Source: Clavelina lepadiformis (taxonomy: Eukaryota; Chordata; Ascidiacea; Aplousobranchia; Clavelinidae). Taken from it: DNA of 64,000 nucleotides. The translations under genes were made by a program, and so were the position numbers. The stretch spans positions 19,840,001 to 19,904,000 of the forward strand of contig NC_135242.1 in assembly GCF_947623445.1 (NCBI RefSeq), written 5' to 3'. Under the pieces are notes generated by a model. That model did no database searches. It was not told the origin of the DNA and worked only from the letters and a program-made list of their open reading frames with translations. Within the stretch, counting starts at the first letter, position 1. Every line of letters begins with the position of its first letter. This document shows, in pieces, positions 40,501 to 53,183 of the stretch.

Positions 40501-43166
40501 AAGTTAGCTCAAAAAGAAAAAAGCAATTGACAGTGTTATGGATCGACACCAATCACCATCTGTCACACGGCACACATGCAAAAAGGCAAAGTACAGGTTG
40601 AAATAAATGATAATGCCAAAGTACAATGGTACAATATGGGGAAGGAAGAAAAAATATGAGAAAAGAAGTAGCCATTGTTTCTAAAGTCTGGTCATATTGT
40701 ACTTAACAGAGATTTATACATGGAAAAGTTTGAGACCAACAAAAATGGTCATAACACTGGATGGTGGCCACATTAAGTGACTTCTACCATACCGTATATA
40801 CCTGTTTTTAAATTAAACGTATGTGATTTAGTAGGTTATCTATACACGAACTAGCATTTGTGCTCCTATAGAAATCTACCCATATGCAATAGTGCATAAC
40901 AACAAAAAGTGTTCAGCTAGGTAAAAAAAATGATATATTTGCTGAAAATCTTGTTCAAGATTTTGTTTAAGATTTTAAAATATTTTTTTTATCTTTTCAT
41001 CCCAAAAATTATCTACAAAATGTTTAACCATCCTTTCCGAGATTTTATAATTGCTTGGCCAGTCTTCTGGACTGCCTAAATTCATTAAGCCACCTACGTT
41101 TCCGAGAGTGTGAAGGTTATTTTTAAGATAGAAATTAGTTTTATTGGAAATGCAAAAAAACATAAAAGGGGTAAACATGCTAAATAATTTTTCATCTTTA
41201 CAGTTGAAAGATATTGTACGTAGTGGTGGTTACTACTATCATTGCCAGACATGAGCTATGTTGCATGTTGTCATATATTTGCATATGGTCCAGTGGTGTG
41301 GCTGAAAACGCTCAACTGGTATTGGTTAAGCTAGAATAATAGTAGTCAAAAACATATTGGGCAAGATACATAGCTCAGAAAACTTGCAGTTGAGAGAATT
41401 ATCCAAACTTGGCAGTCTGTTCGCGTTTTGCCTCTTACTTATGTGGACCTTTTACCTTTTATAACACCAATAGCAGCAAGGTACTGGGCAATGAGCACTA
41501 TACTTGGACCATTTTGGTTTAGTTTAAACACCTGTTGCAGACCTTAAGTTAAGGACAATTACTTTCTAAGTAAGGAGCAAAATGTTGAGAGTTGCCACTG
41601 CTATTTAGAATGAATACAAGAGCTAAAACAGTACAAAGCATATTAATAACGTTTTGCTTTAGTAAAAATTTAATCGGGTTTCTTTTCCCATCCACTGATG
41701 TACAGCATTGAAATGATTTTCAATCATCTGTTGCTTAAACACACTATCTGATCGTCTGCTTAATTTCACTCTTTTTCAACTTATGTTTGTGGATTTAACT
41801 ATTTATGGGTTTAGTGGCCGTGCTAGTTGTTACCAGTGATTATTACCTCGAATATTTTTGAGCATGTTTTAAGCCTTTTCGGCATTACCACTTTTTCCTG
41901 TTCATTGGCACGTGCTAGTAGCAACTGGTTTGATTTTTCGCCCCCACCGTGCTTTTGACGAAAAATACAATGATTGATTGATTAAATACGCAAACATTTT
42001 AAATAATCAGACGATTCTGGCCCTTATATTCATTCTACGTAAAGTAAAGCTAAAGATTCTTGCCAATGCCTGGCTTTCGTAAGAAAACAGTCTAATTGAT
42101 GCAGACAAAAATTGACAAGAGCATACTGAAACGATTGAATCTTGCAACTGTCCAACACAAGCTATAGTTTAATTACAGCACCTCTGCATTCTAGCCAAAT
42201 CCTTCTGCTCACCTTTGCAAGCAAGTGGCAATAAACATTGTTAATAAAGTTGTTGATACTAGTGGCCAAATAAATGTTGTTATACTTTTAGTGTAATCAC
42301 ATACTCACCATGGAATCTTTTCTTAATTCATCATTAACAATATAGCCAATAAAATTGAATGCAGAATTGCCCAAAAGAGACACTTTTTTTGTAGTGGCTT
42401 GCCATTAAATTGATTGACATTGAGTGAAGATGTAAGCAATAGCTTGGAGTCAAAATTTTAATGAAAAATAACACTCAGTCACTCAATCAGCTAAGCAAAT
42501 GTTAAACAGTGGTACGCATAAAATGTGTTATTCATTTACCAACTGTGAAACACTGTAATGCGGCATGTAGCTAAGTCGTAGAAAAATTTGTGAGTGGTAT
42601 TATGATAAGTGTCTTAAAATGAGAGTTAAGTAAGTTTTAACGAAAAATCAGTTAAAATGATCAAGTGTTTCAAAACTTTCACATGTAGGCCAAGTCGTTT
42701 TAACAAGCAAAAGAATTTTATTTTAAAGCCCAACATATGTGTCTACAGAAAGATTTGGAGTTGGCTGTACATGTGGGGCCAAAACGTTCCATTTGTTTCA
42801 GTTAAAAATGGGAAATTTTGATAATGCATTAGGAACAGACAACAATTTGCAAAGCAAAACAATTGTAGTTCCGGTACTTCAGATATAACTTTATTTTTTC
42901 TGGTAACTGTAAATTTAATTTTAACTACTAAATTTCGAATTAAGTGAAATTGATTTAATGAATTCGTCCTGTAATGTAAGGTAAACACAATCACACAACA
43001 ACTTACAAAGAACTTCCTCAGTGGTTATGGTAACGTCAGAATCAGTTATATTTTTCACTGTTTCAGTTGTTAGTTCTCCACAAAGTGTTCCTTCATTTTG
43101 TCCTTGACATTTGGCAGCTTCATAAACAAGCATCGCCATACATGGTGAAGTAATTTTTACTTTCAT
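37520..43166 (-). CDS. ABRAXAS2: Abraxas-family MPN scaffold, ABRAXAS2/ABRO1-like (6 exons, complete)
   Basis: Minus-strand exons 43166-43007, 40057-39921, 39623-39463, 38700-38515, 38240-38113 and 37992-37520 join in phases 1, 0, 2, 2 and 1 to give 414 residues (human ABRO1: 415). Abraxas proteins are the catalytically dead MPN partner of the K63 deubiquitinase BRCC36, scaffolding BRISC (ABRO1) or BRCA1-A (Abraxas1). Seen: an N-terminal MPN start (CMAMLVYEAAKC, GTLCGELTTETVKNITDSDV); GKVYGWFKFCRRPVLRLTVH, matching GWY(K/R)FRR with the following RE segment; VHRKLEKKLYQQ; a coiled-coil region at 215-257; an acidic Ser-rich tail with PPPPYDPF near 353-360, like DPPPPYSDF of ABRO1. The BRCA1-binding C-terminal SPxF of Abraxas1 is absent (the end is RLKTAD), favouring the BRISC type. 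Exon 4 aligns weakly. Start: the first in-frame ATG, after an acceptor-like TTTCTCAG 22 bases upstream. Confidence 0.85.
40058..43006 (-). other. 2.9 kb first intron of the Abraxas gene
   Basis: This is the longest intron assembled on the minus strand apart from those of the Ig/EGF gene. It is AT-rich and I recognise no exon, RNA gene or bounded transposon in it. It separates the first 53 codons from the rest, so it is a likely site for regulatory sequence. Confidence 0.5.
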
Positions 43167-44469
43167 ATTTGCATTGAAAGTTCTCACTGAGAAACTAGGC
43201 TATATTAAAATCTTTTACAGAGCACTTTTGATTCCTTGATTTTCAAAAAAACTGCAAAAATAATCACTTATTGGCGTGCGACTTCGTTTACTGGGCTGGG
43301 GAGTTGGAACATATACGGCACCGTTCAGACTTCAGAAGGCTTCCAAACTCATTCACTCAAACAATGGCCTCAGACCATAGATATATAAGATATCTATGCC
43401 TCTGACACACTTGGAGTGCTGACTTGTATTATTGTGGGGTCTGGCCTGGCTGGTTCCAGTAGGTGTTGCAATGTATGGTTTGTTTTTCACCATTAACTGT
43501 GCTGAGCGAAAGTTAAGATGCTAAACATTATAGTTATAGCACAATAAAAACAAGCTCACGAACAATTAACGAGCAGGAAAAAGTGGCTAAGCCCAAAGGC
43601 TTAAACATGCAAGATAGTAATAATACAATTGAATTGTGTCATAAGATGGTATGTTAGTATGGCTACCAAACCCACAATAGTTAAGTTCCCAAGTTTAACA
43701 AATATACACAAAACATTACAAACAACGAAAAAAGTATTGGAAAATGCAGAGAACTTGCACAGCAACATTGAAGGCACTGATATTAACAACCAAAATAGAT
43801 TATACGAAGTAACGTAGTTTGATTACAGCAGCATTAAATATCTTCAAGTGTACAATATCAAAAGAATATACGTTTCATCACATTTTGACTTGTAAGTTGA
43901 TTAACTCCTCGCGTTGTAGAATTTTTTGTCTATCGAGATGCTAAAAAATTGTTTGCAAATAAATAAACCGAAATTCTGTTTATCTTTTCTTATTTTTAAG
44001 CTAAGTGCCAGTAGGATTTCTGGGAGTATTTTATCTGATAAATAAAGGCTACTACAAAACAGATGTACCAGTCATTATTTGTTTATTTCGAATACCACTT
44101 ATCCCAAAAAAGCAGTGCTGTAGCCTAAATTTAGTCTTGTTAGAGCTAAACTTGGTTCTTTTTTGGTCACGTAGCTTCAAAACTTCTGATCTATCTTCCA
44201 GTTCTTAACCTAACTCTTAAATATTACAGCAAAAGCATCTAAAACGGGGCTAATATCCAAATCCAAATAAGGCTAATGCCAAGTTGCAACTATAGTGACG
44301 GTTGGTAATCAAACGCTTCTTCTTGTTGTAGCAGATTGGTGATGTTTGATCAGTTGTAATTTCATTGATGAAATTACACTATATTTTTTGTTTCTTGCCA
44401 TCGTTAAAAGAATTCGGAAAGTGCATCCAGTGATTTGTTTGATTTTATATCCACGTATTTTGTCTTCTA
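43167..44469. other. Upstream region of Abraxas, with a short palindrome
   Basis: Presumed promoter side of the Abraxas gene. CATAGATAT-ATAAG-ATATCTATG at 43376-43398 is an imperfect palindrome. An open frame on the plus strand around 43629-43817 has a plausible-looking Lys/Asn-rich translation but no family and no splice partners, so it is not called. Confidence 0.45.
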
Positions 44470-45490
44470 TCTTCTTCTTGAGCGTCTTCCTTCAGTAATA
44501 TTTTATAACAGGTGATGTTCTACGGCTATGTCATTAATTGCTGCCTTTTATACAGTATGTCTAAAGTAGGTCTATCTAAGTTTCCGTATCTTAATGCTTG
44601 TACTGTGTTAATTTTCCAACGGTCATCAACTTTTTTATGTAGTCGTTCGTTTTCTTTTATGTCCAGTTCATGTTCAACAACCTTCTGCAACACCAGGTTC
44701 CGAAACTTCTGAAAAGTTTCGATACGTCTATTGTCTATTTAATTATTTCCAATTTCAAATTTTGCATCCATATTTAAGTTGCCACAAAATAAACCAACGA
44801 ACGTAACAATCTCAAATTTACGCCATTTTTAATTTACCTGCTTTAATAAATTTTGTTGATCACAGGCGTTTCTGCAAATCCACTTCCACTTCGAAATTTT
44901 TTTGGTGTCGTCATATTAGTCAGTGATATAGCTGCCAAGATAACAGAAACTACTAGGCATAATTCTTTCAACTATTGTGCTGTACCGTGTTAAGTTGATG
45001 TGGTTTGTTTTGATTTTCTTATCACTACTGAAGTGCACGCTCTGTCTAATAACGCTGGAAGTTCTTTCGAGCTGCCAGTGACCAGGACCAAGTCTAGGCC
45101 GTATAGATAGGCTAATACATTGAGGTAAATGAGATGTTTACCCCCGTAAATATTTTGGAATTTTAGCTCCAAACATTGTGATGTGACAAAATGCATTTTA
45201 CAACATACCTAAACAGCAATTAAGTATAACAGTCAGTACATTTGCTTCCGAAAAATTAATTTAACCTCGACTATGACCTTGTAAGTCATCAAAATATCAG
45301 AAGTTTGCAATGCTTGTCCAGCAAATTTAACCGGCTTTTGGAAGTATTCCAAAGTTTTCTTTATTATGTTTTTATCGTATAGGCAAAGTTAAAAAAGTAT
45401 GGCGAAAGTGTGCATCCTTGTCGTACTCGTTGACCGATTTCAAACCAATCGCTTAATCCATCTTTAGTCTACGCTGCTGCTTTTTGCTTG
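44470..45490 (-). mobile_element. Decayed LINE reverse transcriptase fragment
   Basis: Read on the minus strand, pieces of a non-LTR reverse transcriptase follow in the right order. GLSDWFEIGQRVRQGCTLSP then YFFNFAYTIKT (about 45370-45465) is the palm RxGxRQGCxLSPxLFN block. Next comes GLDLVLVTGSSKEL and a following helix (about 44995-45108), in the place of the (A/F)xDD active site. Then CYLGSYITD and YDDTKKISK (about 44840-44947) form the block after it. Stop codons and frame changes separate them, so the copy is dead and old. A further open stretch to 44480 may be its 3' end. No tail repeat or target duplication was seen and the clade is not assigned. Confidence 0.8.
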
Positions 45491-48400
45491 TTGTATAAGG
45501 TACAGTTTTTAAAAGTTTGATGGTGGTGGTGTGTTAAACGCCTAGCTCTAACAGTAAGCCTGAGTTCCAAAACAAACGCCACCGTTGTATTACGGAATTA
45601 CGAGAACTCGCGGATTACATTGATTATTTTGCCTTAGAATAGTCTTAGAATTGATTGCAAAGTTAACAACTGACACTTGGGATTAATGCTTATTTAAACG
45701 TCTTCATTGATAACATATTATAATAACAACGATTAGATTAACACAATGTTTTCAACATATTACTGTATCTTATATTGTTCTAATCACAATATATGAAAAA
45801 ATTTCAAATAACTCGAAATTCTAATAGGTCGACACACACCGAATTAAAACACTGAAATAGCCCATAAAAGAAGCAAGGAAAGAATGCAATTAGCAACTCA
45901 CTGGTTTATGTCTAATTACGTATTTGTTAAAGCTTTTTTTTAGAAATTTCTTCTAAAACGTTCCATGATGATGTCAGAATGTAGTTACGATATATTGGCT
46001 AGTAATTACATCATCATAATCAAAGTACATTTCGTTGCACATCCAGAAATATTATCACGTCAATGCATATTTGAAAGGAAAATTCACAACTCACAAATAC
46101 AATATAAAATAGTTAACCACCTGGTGCTGACAGAGAGTAATTAAAATTTCATTTAACATTCAATGGCAGTCCACTTTTGCCAAACAACCATGGCAATACC
46201 ACCGCGCATACAGAGTATAAAATGTTAATGGTAGCAATGAACTTACAAATATTTAATAATTACCAGGAAATTTATCACTTCTGAAAATGTTCAAAGTAGT
46301 TTAAATCCGTTTATTGAACTTCGAGCTATGGAGAATTCTGTGCTTGTTAAAAGAAAAAAATGTCTTAACACTTTGGATAACTCTTGCGACAACTGCATAC
46401 TGTGTTTACTATATAGCGAGGTTAAAATTGGAAAGAAAATGAAAAAATATATGCATAAAGTTACTAAGATAATTTTTCTGAGACGTTTTTTATTGTGTAG
46501 AATATAGGCTACCATTTTGTTTTATTTTAAAAAGCTTATAGCTTTACAAATGCTTCAGATTTTGAAAAAAAACTAGTGCAGTCAACATTTCTTGCAGGGT
46601 TTCTTAACTCCGAAAATTTAAATTTTGCTTTACTGGGATATTTAAAGCTTGCTACAAATTAGCCATGAGCGATAGTTTACCTTGTTGCGCAGATGATCTT
46701 CGCATGTCCGGCTAGTTGCAAGTGAAGGGAGTGGCCAGCTCACATCTCGAGAGTGCTCATGTGAAGTGTACTTTTGTGCAGTGACAATTGGAGGTGACTT
46801 CTTGTTTATGGTTATCTCAAGCCACGAGCGTGGCTCTTCAAGTTAACTCTAGCTGCAAAAACGACTAGCACATGAAGCAAGTGTGTTCGCAAACATTTTG
46901 TAAACAAATTTGGAATTTTGTCGAAAAGCAAAATAAGTAATTAAAACGAGTGAGAAAAGTTTTTTTATTTTTAGTCGGCCTGGATGTCTTTAGATGCTTT
47001 CTAGCATCATTTCCTTGTACTTAATTTCTTTTAAAAAGCATCATAATAGACACAATGTTTGTAACAGAAAATTCATGCATCAGTAGCCTGTCGAAATTGT
47101 GGCCCATTACTTACACTCAATGGATGTAGCTTAAAATTGTATATGAGTGGTTATGCTTTCCAAGATCAGGTTTCCTTCGTACACAAACGCTGAGGTTGCG
47201 ACACCAATAAACGAACAATGTCCTTTTGTCTTGTTTAAACATTCTTTCCTATTGTGTCGAGTGGACGTTTACAATTACGTCACCTTAAAATCATTTTCCG
47301 CTGAAGAAATGCTAATAACAGAAAACCATGTAGAGTTATAGGTAGGGTCGTCATGCAGCGCTGTAGACTTTTTCTGCTCGAAACGGCGATGCTATTCGTT
47401 TTTAAATAAACTTCCATGGTTAAATCTATTTGGTATGTTTTAAAACAGCAACACAATTATTACAGAAAAACGGTTATAAAAATAAAACAACAGCTGTTAA
47501 GAGGACGACACAGACCTGTGCACTGTATGTATCGTAAGATAACAGACGGTTTGTAAAGGATTTACTGGCTTATATGCTGCCATAATGTATTTCGATATAG
47601 CCTACCATTTTATCGACGATACAAAATTGCTCAACAGTCTACTCTACAGTAGATTAGATGATTTAATAGCCTATGTATTGTTTTGTATTTGATATGAAAA
47701 TTGTCTTCGTTTCGAAGTAGTAGCGAGTGCCACAGCTAAAAATTTCGCATTCAAGCCAGTCTGGTAAATGGTGATATGCAGTGAGCTTCAGCACAATATT
47801 GTGTGTTTTTTTATTTTAAATGCCTTCACTTGCAAGTTAATTTTGGGACTTATCACCCTATTTCGGCTGGCAAGTCATGACAAGTTTTATTACGGCTTTC
47901 AAAATTGGAATACGTCGGTCTTAACATGTGATCGAAGATGTATTGGTTCGAACATGCCCTCCAGTTAGTTATAAGGATTCCTTGTGATGTATTATCTTAT
48001 GAAAAGTACCAGGCTGTTTGAATAAATCTTTTATTATATTTGCCCAGCAGTCCCAGCCTGTATTTGTAAGGTTTCATAGTGTGATTGCCCAGAACTACTT
48101 ATTTTTATGACTTGGCGACACGCTTGTTGAAATAGCTCACTTAACGTTTGATAATTCCACTTTACAGTAAGTCTTGCATGACTGGGCACTGTGAAGCCTA
48201 CGCCTGAAATACTTTTTGTTACTGGCTGAAATAATTATGACGTCATGTTAGTTTATGAAAAAAAGAGCTGTTTTGTATGTAATTCGTGCGCGCACTCTCT
48301 TCGTTATAGTTCACATAGTAAAGTTAGCTGCGTTCCACTCATGAATGTTGGCTAATGACAGTGAAGGACACTACACAAAGGTTTAGCTGAAATAATGCAC

Positions 48401-49859
48401 AAATTACAACGTAGTTCAGATAAACGTTGGCAGCCATGTTTTAGCGTCAGTAGCGTTTGTTTCTTAAAACTAGAATTGTGTGCTATTTAAGTGAGTCAGT
48501 TTATTAACCTATCATATGCGCGGCATTTTTGTCACAAGTATATTCGTTAAAAGCAAGAGATCAAATCTAAATAACTTTGTATCATTCCGCAAACATGTAG
48601 TATTTGCGAAAAGCCATGTCGTATGGTAAAAGCCTAATGAAGTACTTCAATATTTGTTCGTGATAACGTTTTCAATACTTGGTTACGGTTACCAAAGCAT
48701 AGAGTGAACCTATCTGCTTAGACATGTTTAACTTAGTACGGCAATACTGAATACACCAGAAAGCTAAAATTGTTCCCCAGGTCTGCATTGGTCAACTCGT
48801 TTAAACTATTGGTGCAGCTCTACGCTCATATAAACTGCTGTGTTTTGAAACTGTTATTCTGTACTGTACAAGTTTACTAATGACGTAGATCTACAAAGCG
48901 AACTTTATGTTCCATTAATTATATTTTTCGATAAAATTATAATATGCGCGTTACATGAACTGTACAATGCAGGTATAGTAACAGTTTATGAAACCAACAA
49001 TAAAAAACATCAACCATTGAATGGTGGCAAAATGAAGAAAAGGTAACAACATGTGATCAATTTTGTTTAGACGTCAACAAAAAACATCTGCCGTATGGAT
49101 GACTACAGGTGCAGATAAGCATGATTCCTCGCAATGAATTTTTAATCAGCGTTGCACTTTTCGGAAAGAACACCGCAACATTTTTAACACTTCTCGGGTT
49201 TCAGTCATGATTGTTATGAGGTAAATAAACGAATGGCGTTGTTATAGTGATTGTCCAAGCAAATATTGGCTCTGTTCGTGACGTCATAATAGGCTCACGA
49301 CGTCTAGCAAGATCGAGGTTTTATTGCTTTGTGTTTTGGCGTTATTCGACGCCGAATTTAATTCAGGGGTTCAGGTTAACATAATGTATAACGCCACGGC
49401 TAATAGGTATATTGGAATTCAAAGAATTGAGTTGTTTGCGGTCAGCTATTCAATTGTTCGCAATATTTTGACGTCAACGGCCAACAAGCAGCGGGGCTGA
49501 ATGTTGTTAAACCGTGGACCATGTATAGAGTTTGAGTGAGTGAAAATAACCAGCATATATTGCAATATTCTTATCTTAGCAGTTGAATTAATCTGCCAGC
49601 CGGTGAAAGCCGTTGGTTGTTGGAAAGATCAAATAAAACAAAGTGGAATTAAGGAATAGAAATGTATAGCTAGGTTATATAAAAAATCGAAATTTTCTGA
49701 AAATCAATTTTTATAAACAACTTCATTTTCATTTAGATGCAGGAAATTTAATACTGGGCTAATATGTACAACAACTCAAATATAGGAAAATGTTAACTGT
49801 GATGACTGAATGAAACTGTGTTAAACTGTTGTATACATCAAAGAGGACGTATCAAAGTC
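45491..49859. other. Intergenic upstream of the AT-hook gene
   Basis: A 4.4 kb stretch with no gene I can support. It holds three perfect TGACGTCA octamers in its last 1.6 kb, listed separately, and a 16 bp perfect palindrome AGCCACGAGCGTGGCT near 46820. A splice-acceptor-like TTTTCATTTAG occurs near 49735, about 125 bp before the ATG, possibly the end of a 5'UTR intron. Confidence 0.5.
48238..49476. promoter_or_regulatory. Cluster of three perfect CRE octamers upstream of the AT-hook gene
   Basis: TGACGTCA occurs at 48238-48245, 49279-49286 and 49469-49476, that is 390 to 1620 bp before the ATG at 49860. TGACGTCA is the classical CREB/ATF site. A given 8-mer palindrome is expected about once per 65 kb of even-composition DNA. 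Two more copies lie in the gene's coding exons (50396 and 51838). That they act as promoter sites is inference. Confidence 0.4.
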
Positions 49860-52800
49860 ATGAATTTCAACGATTCTCTTCCGCGTGTTCTAACCACCCC
49901 TAAACTCCATCGGCGCCCGCAGGTTGATATCACCGCCAACTCGCCAGAGCTTCAAAAGCATAGATGGCCGCCAATCGACATTACCAAGGACGCGTCTGGT
50001 GATTTTTTCGTCATCGAAACGACTGCGAATATTCAAGAAAAGAGTCGAGTGGATCATAATGGACATCTGGTAAATGAAGAAACGCAGTTGCCATTATCGC
50101 CGGCCAACGGTGTGTCCGCTGCCTGTGCGGCGATGGCCAATGCATGTAGTCACGACCATGATTACATTTCCAGCGACTCCTCTCGTTTGGGAAGATTAAA
50201 TCCGGATGTGGCTAGCGCAAGTCGCCCAGCATCGCCATCGAAACTTTTTGAGGATTCGGTGCCACGAGTTCGTCTGGAGATTAAAACGGTTCGGGTTCCT
50301 GTACCACCCAAGTCACACGCACCAACCTCACCCCGGGACGCGAAACCGGCGAGGACAACCGGTAACAAATTGATAAGGAGATACATACGACCTGATGACG
50401 TCACCGAAACGCGAAGAGGACGGCCGAGCAAAACACAAGAGCCACATGAGATCATCGACAATAAATGTGTTTTTGTCAGCACGCGGAAAACAGCGGAATC
50501 GACCCCAGGTCGCGTAAGTGCCGGTCGTAGACGGAACAGGAAGAAAGCGACACCCGACTTCGTTACTGCGCAAGAACAATCCAGAAAAACAACATCTTTT
50601 GCATCCGACGTAGCAGGAGTAGCAGTGAAGGAAGAAATATCTGTAAATAATGACGAAAAGTTTGACCTGTCGAATGATATTCTCACGAAGGAATGGCTGA
50701 AAATGGTTCAGCGGTATCGAACTGAAAAGAGACAAAACGACGAGGGGCCAGATGATGCTGAAACTGAAAATTTTGGAAAACCTCTGCGTGAATCCACACC
50801 TGTAAGAAACGCTAAAAGTAGTGATGCAAATACAGAACTGAAATTTCTCTCACCGCGTCGAAGCGTAACGCCATGCCCACCTAATCTCTCAAAAACAGAA
50901 ATGAAATCCAAAAGCGGGGAACTGAACGATTCCAACGTAGTCGGTGACGATTCCGCATATTTTTCCATTACGTCATCAGTGTGCAGCAGACCGACCAGTA
51001 GTGCTGGCATGCCAACCTTCCGGGCAGGGTCCGAGAGTCGACCCCCGACGGGAGGACGCCCTCAGTCCGGAGAAAAACGTGTTGCAGCAACTAGTCTCTC
51101 TTCTTCTTCATCTTGTACTGCTTCCAGTGATGATGATTCAGAATTTGGCAGCATGACGTCTCCAAAAAGTGATCTTGGCGATGTCGAAAATTGTCGAACT
51201 TCGGGCGAAAGAGTAACGTCTTCAGGGAATTCACAGTAAGATATATAATAATCTATAACAGAGGTGGGCAAATGTATTCAATGGAAGAGCCATTTGCAGA
51301 AAATACAAGTACCAGAGAGCCTCAAAATTATTTCAATACAAAGACGGTTAATACTGCATTAGCATTAGATGTCATCGTTTTCGTTTTGCAGTGTATTTAA
51401 GTAAACTAAACTGAGCTAAACCTTACTGTCTTAGCAATGAAATTGCGTTGACTTGCTGTTAACTAACTCTTCGGATTCTATGTCTGTTGTTACGTCATAA
51501 ACGAATTCCTGACCTAAATAAAGAAAAGAAAAAAAGAGAAACGTTCATAAACAATACTCTTGGTAGCCTTTACAATTTTTTTGGAATTTTACGATTCGAC
51601 TAGAAGTTTGCCCACCACTAATCTATAAATATTACGGTATTTCCCTACTGGTATTCTTTGTGATTAGTTTTTATTGCATTATTTAACCCTTATCAAAATA
51701 AAGTATTGGAAAAATATCTGATTGCGTTTTTCATTTCTTTACATCTTCTGCCAACTATTAAGATGTGGGAGTGGCGGTTCCTGTAAAGATCAACGAGCTG
51801 TAAAATCTAGAAAAGGCAAGAAGATAGTTCGACAAATTGACGTCAACTGTGCCAAAAAAGCAATTACCAAACCTCAGATGCGCCCTATGCCACCACGGAA
51901 ACCTAAGAAAGGTTTGTTTTTGCACGGTTGTTTAACAAACCAGAATGTTGTGCAATATAATTTAGCATCGTAAGATCATGGTTGAAACCTGCAAAAGCTT
52001 GGTGACAGTAATTCAATCTAATACAGATCCACTCCCAATGCATTTACGAGCGCTGCCGAACTCATTCTTTCAAGAACCTAATAGGGTAAGCCCTTCGCCA
52101 TACAGCGTTTTACCGCCGGTACAACCTCTGTTTCGACAAGTTTCAACCGACGACATAGCTGGTGAGTGAGGATGCATATCCACGGTTTATATGTAAATTT
52201 GTATCTGCAGTCCTTGTGCCATGCACTGATCACTGAATACAAAATGGTATTGGATACCAATGCTGATTATAAGCTCTATTTAACCTAAAGTAGGCTTTCG
52301 TAATGACTTTTGAGGATTTGTTAAATGCCGTTGCAAAACAGTGTCTTTGACGAGGGTAAACATTTGTCAAATATTACAGACGTGAGGCCCGTCACACCTC
52401 CTTCAAAAGAAGACACTTCAACTACTTCAAGCATGAAACGTGGTGCAAAAATCATCACAACGGGAGATATCGAACTACTACAGCGGCTCTTTGATGCTGT
52501 GGAACCGCAAAACAAGGCGACTGGTATTAGGATCAAACGAGGAAGGTAGGTTGATTGGAAGGTTATAGATAAAGTTTCGATTTGACCCAGAACAGGCTTT
52601 CATTTTAGAAATTACATTAATTGTATGTCATTTTCTTCGTTTGTTGGTTTTTGTATTTACCATCGTATATGGTGTTAATAGGCTCCTTTTTCAGGTAAAT
52701 TTTCTTTATGATTTCTTCTTTGTTATGCATAGGCCTAAGAGGACGCCGAAATTGATGCCGTCACCCCGCTTGAAGCTGGACAACAACCCGTGTATAATGC

Positions 52801-53183
52801 AGTCAATCACGGAGAAACTCTTCCCTAAACTAACCATTGACCGCCGTCGTGTGAACTCAATGCGCACAGCAAACGTTACGGGTTTGGTGTCGACTACTCA
52901 GCCCGCGGCTTTTATCGGCGACGTTCAGTCTCTAAATACGAATTTTAACAACAATGCCCAAGACCTGGACAGCACTTATCTAAGAGATTGGTCATCATCT
53001 GGGCTCCTGTCGACCAAATCAAGCTTTACAAGCGTTTATGATGACGACAAGGATTTTCCAGAAGTTTCGATGGAAACTAGGTCGCCTACACCGCAACGTC
53101 TTGAAACTTTAGCGCTTCCTCTTTTAACGGGTACCCAGCAGGATTACTCGCAGATGTTGTCAGAGGTGGCTGCGGTTCTTTGA
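49860..53183 (+). CDS. Disordered protein with two AT-hook-like motifs, family not recognised (5 exons)
   Basis: Exons 49860-51235, 51763-51911, 52009-52161, 52380-52545 and 52733-53183 join in phases 2, 1, 1 and 2 to give 764 residues. The first 460 are Ser/Pro/Arg-rich and probably unfolded. RRGRPSK at 185-191 and KRGRPKR at 612-618 match the AT-hook core (GRP flanked by basic residues) that binds the minor groove of AT-rich DNA. The second is split by the last intron. Exons 2-5 carry the most conserved-looking part: NCAKKAITKPQMRPMPPRKP, DPLPMHLRALPNSFFQEPN, YSVLPPVQPLF, DVRPVTPPSKED and IELLQRLFDAVE. I cannot name a family for this set. A nuclear, DNA-linked role is only inferred. The start is the first in-frame ATG after a stop; a GTG-led extension is not used. 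The first intron carries a hAT MITE. Confidence 0.8.
51259..51620. mobile_element. Non-autonomous hAT-like element, 362 bp, in intron 1 of the AT-hook gene
   Basis: The left end is CAGAGGTGGGCAAATG and the right end TTTGCCCACCACTA. ATCTATAA at 51251-51258 and at 51621-51628 is a perfect 8 bp target duplication. Both the end sequence and the following TTCAATGGAAGAGCCATTTG resemble the 191 bp element at 20672, so they are one family with different internal lengths. No transposase frame. It starts 23 bp after the exon 1 donor. Confidence 0.95.

Noticed and set aside
43629-43817. 62-codon frame with coding-like translation
   Set aside because: Lacks a family, neighbouring exons or a convincing start context.
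50162-51010. Several long minus-strand frames under the AT-hook gene
   Set aside because: Antisense shadows of a GC-richer coding exon; no domain on that strand.
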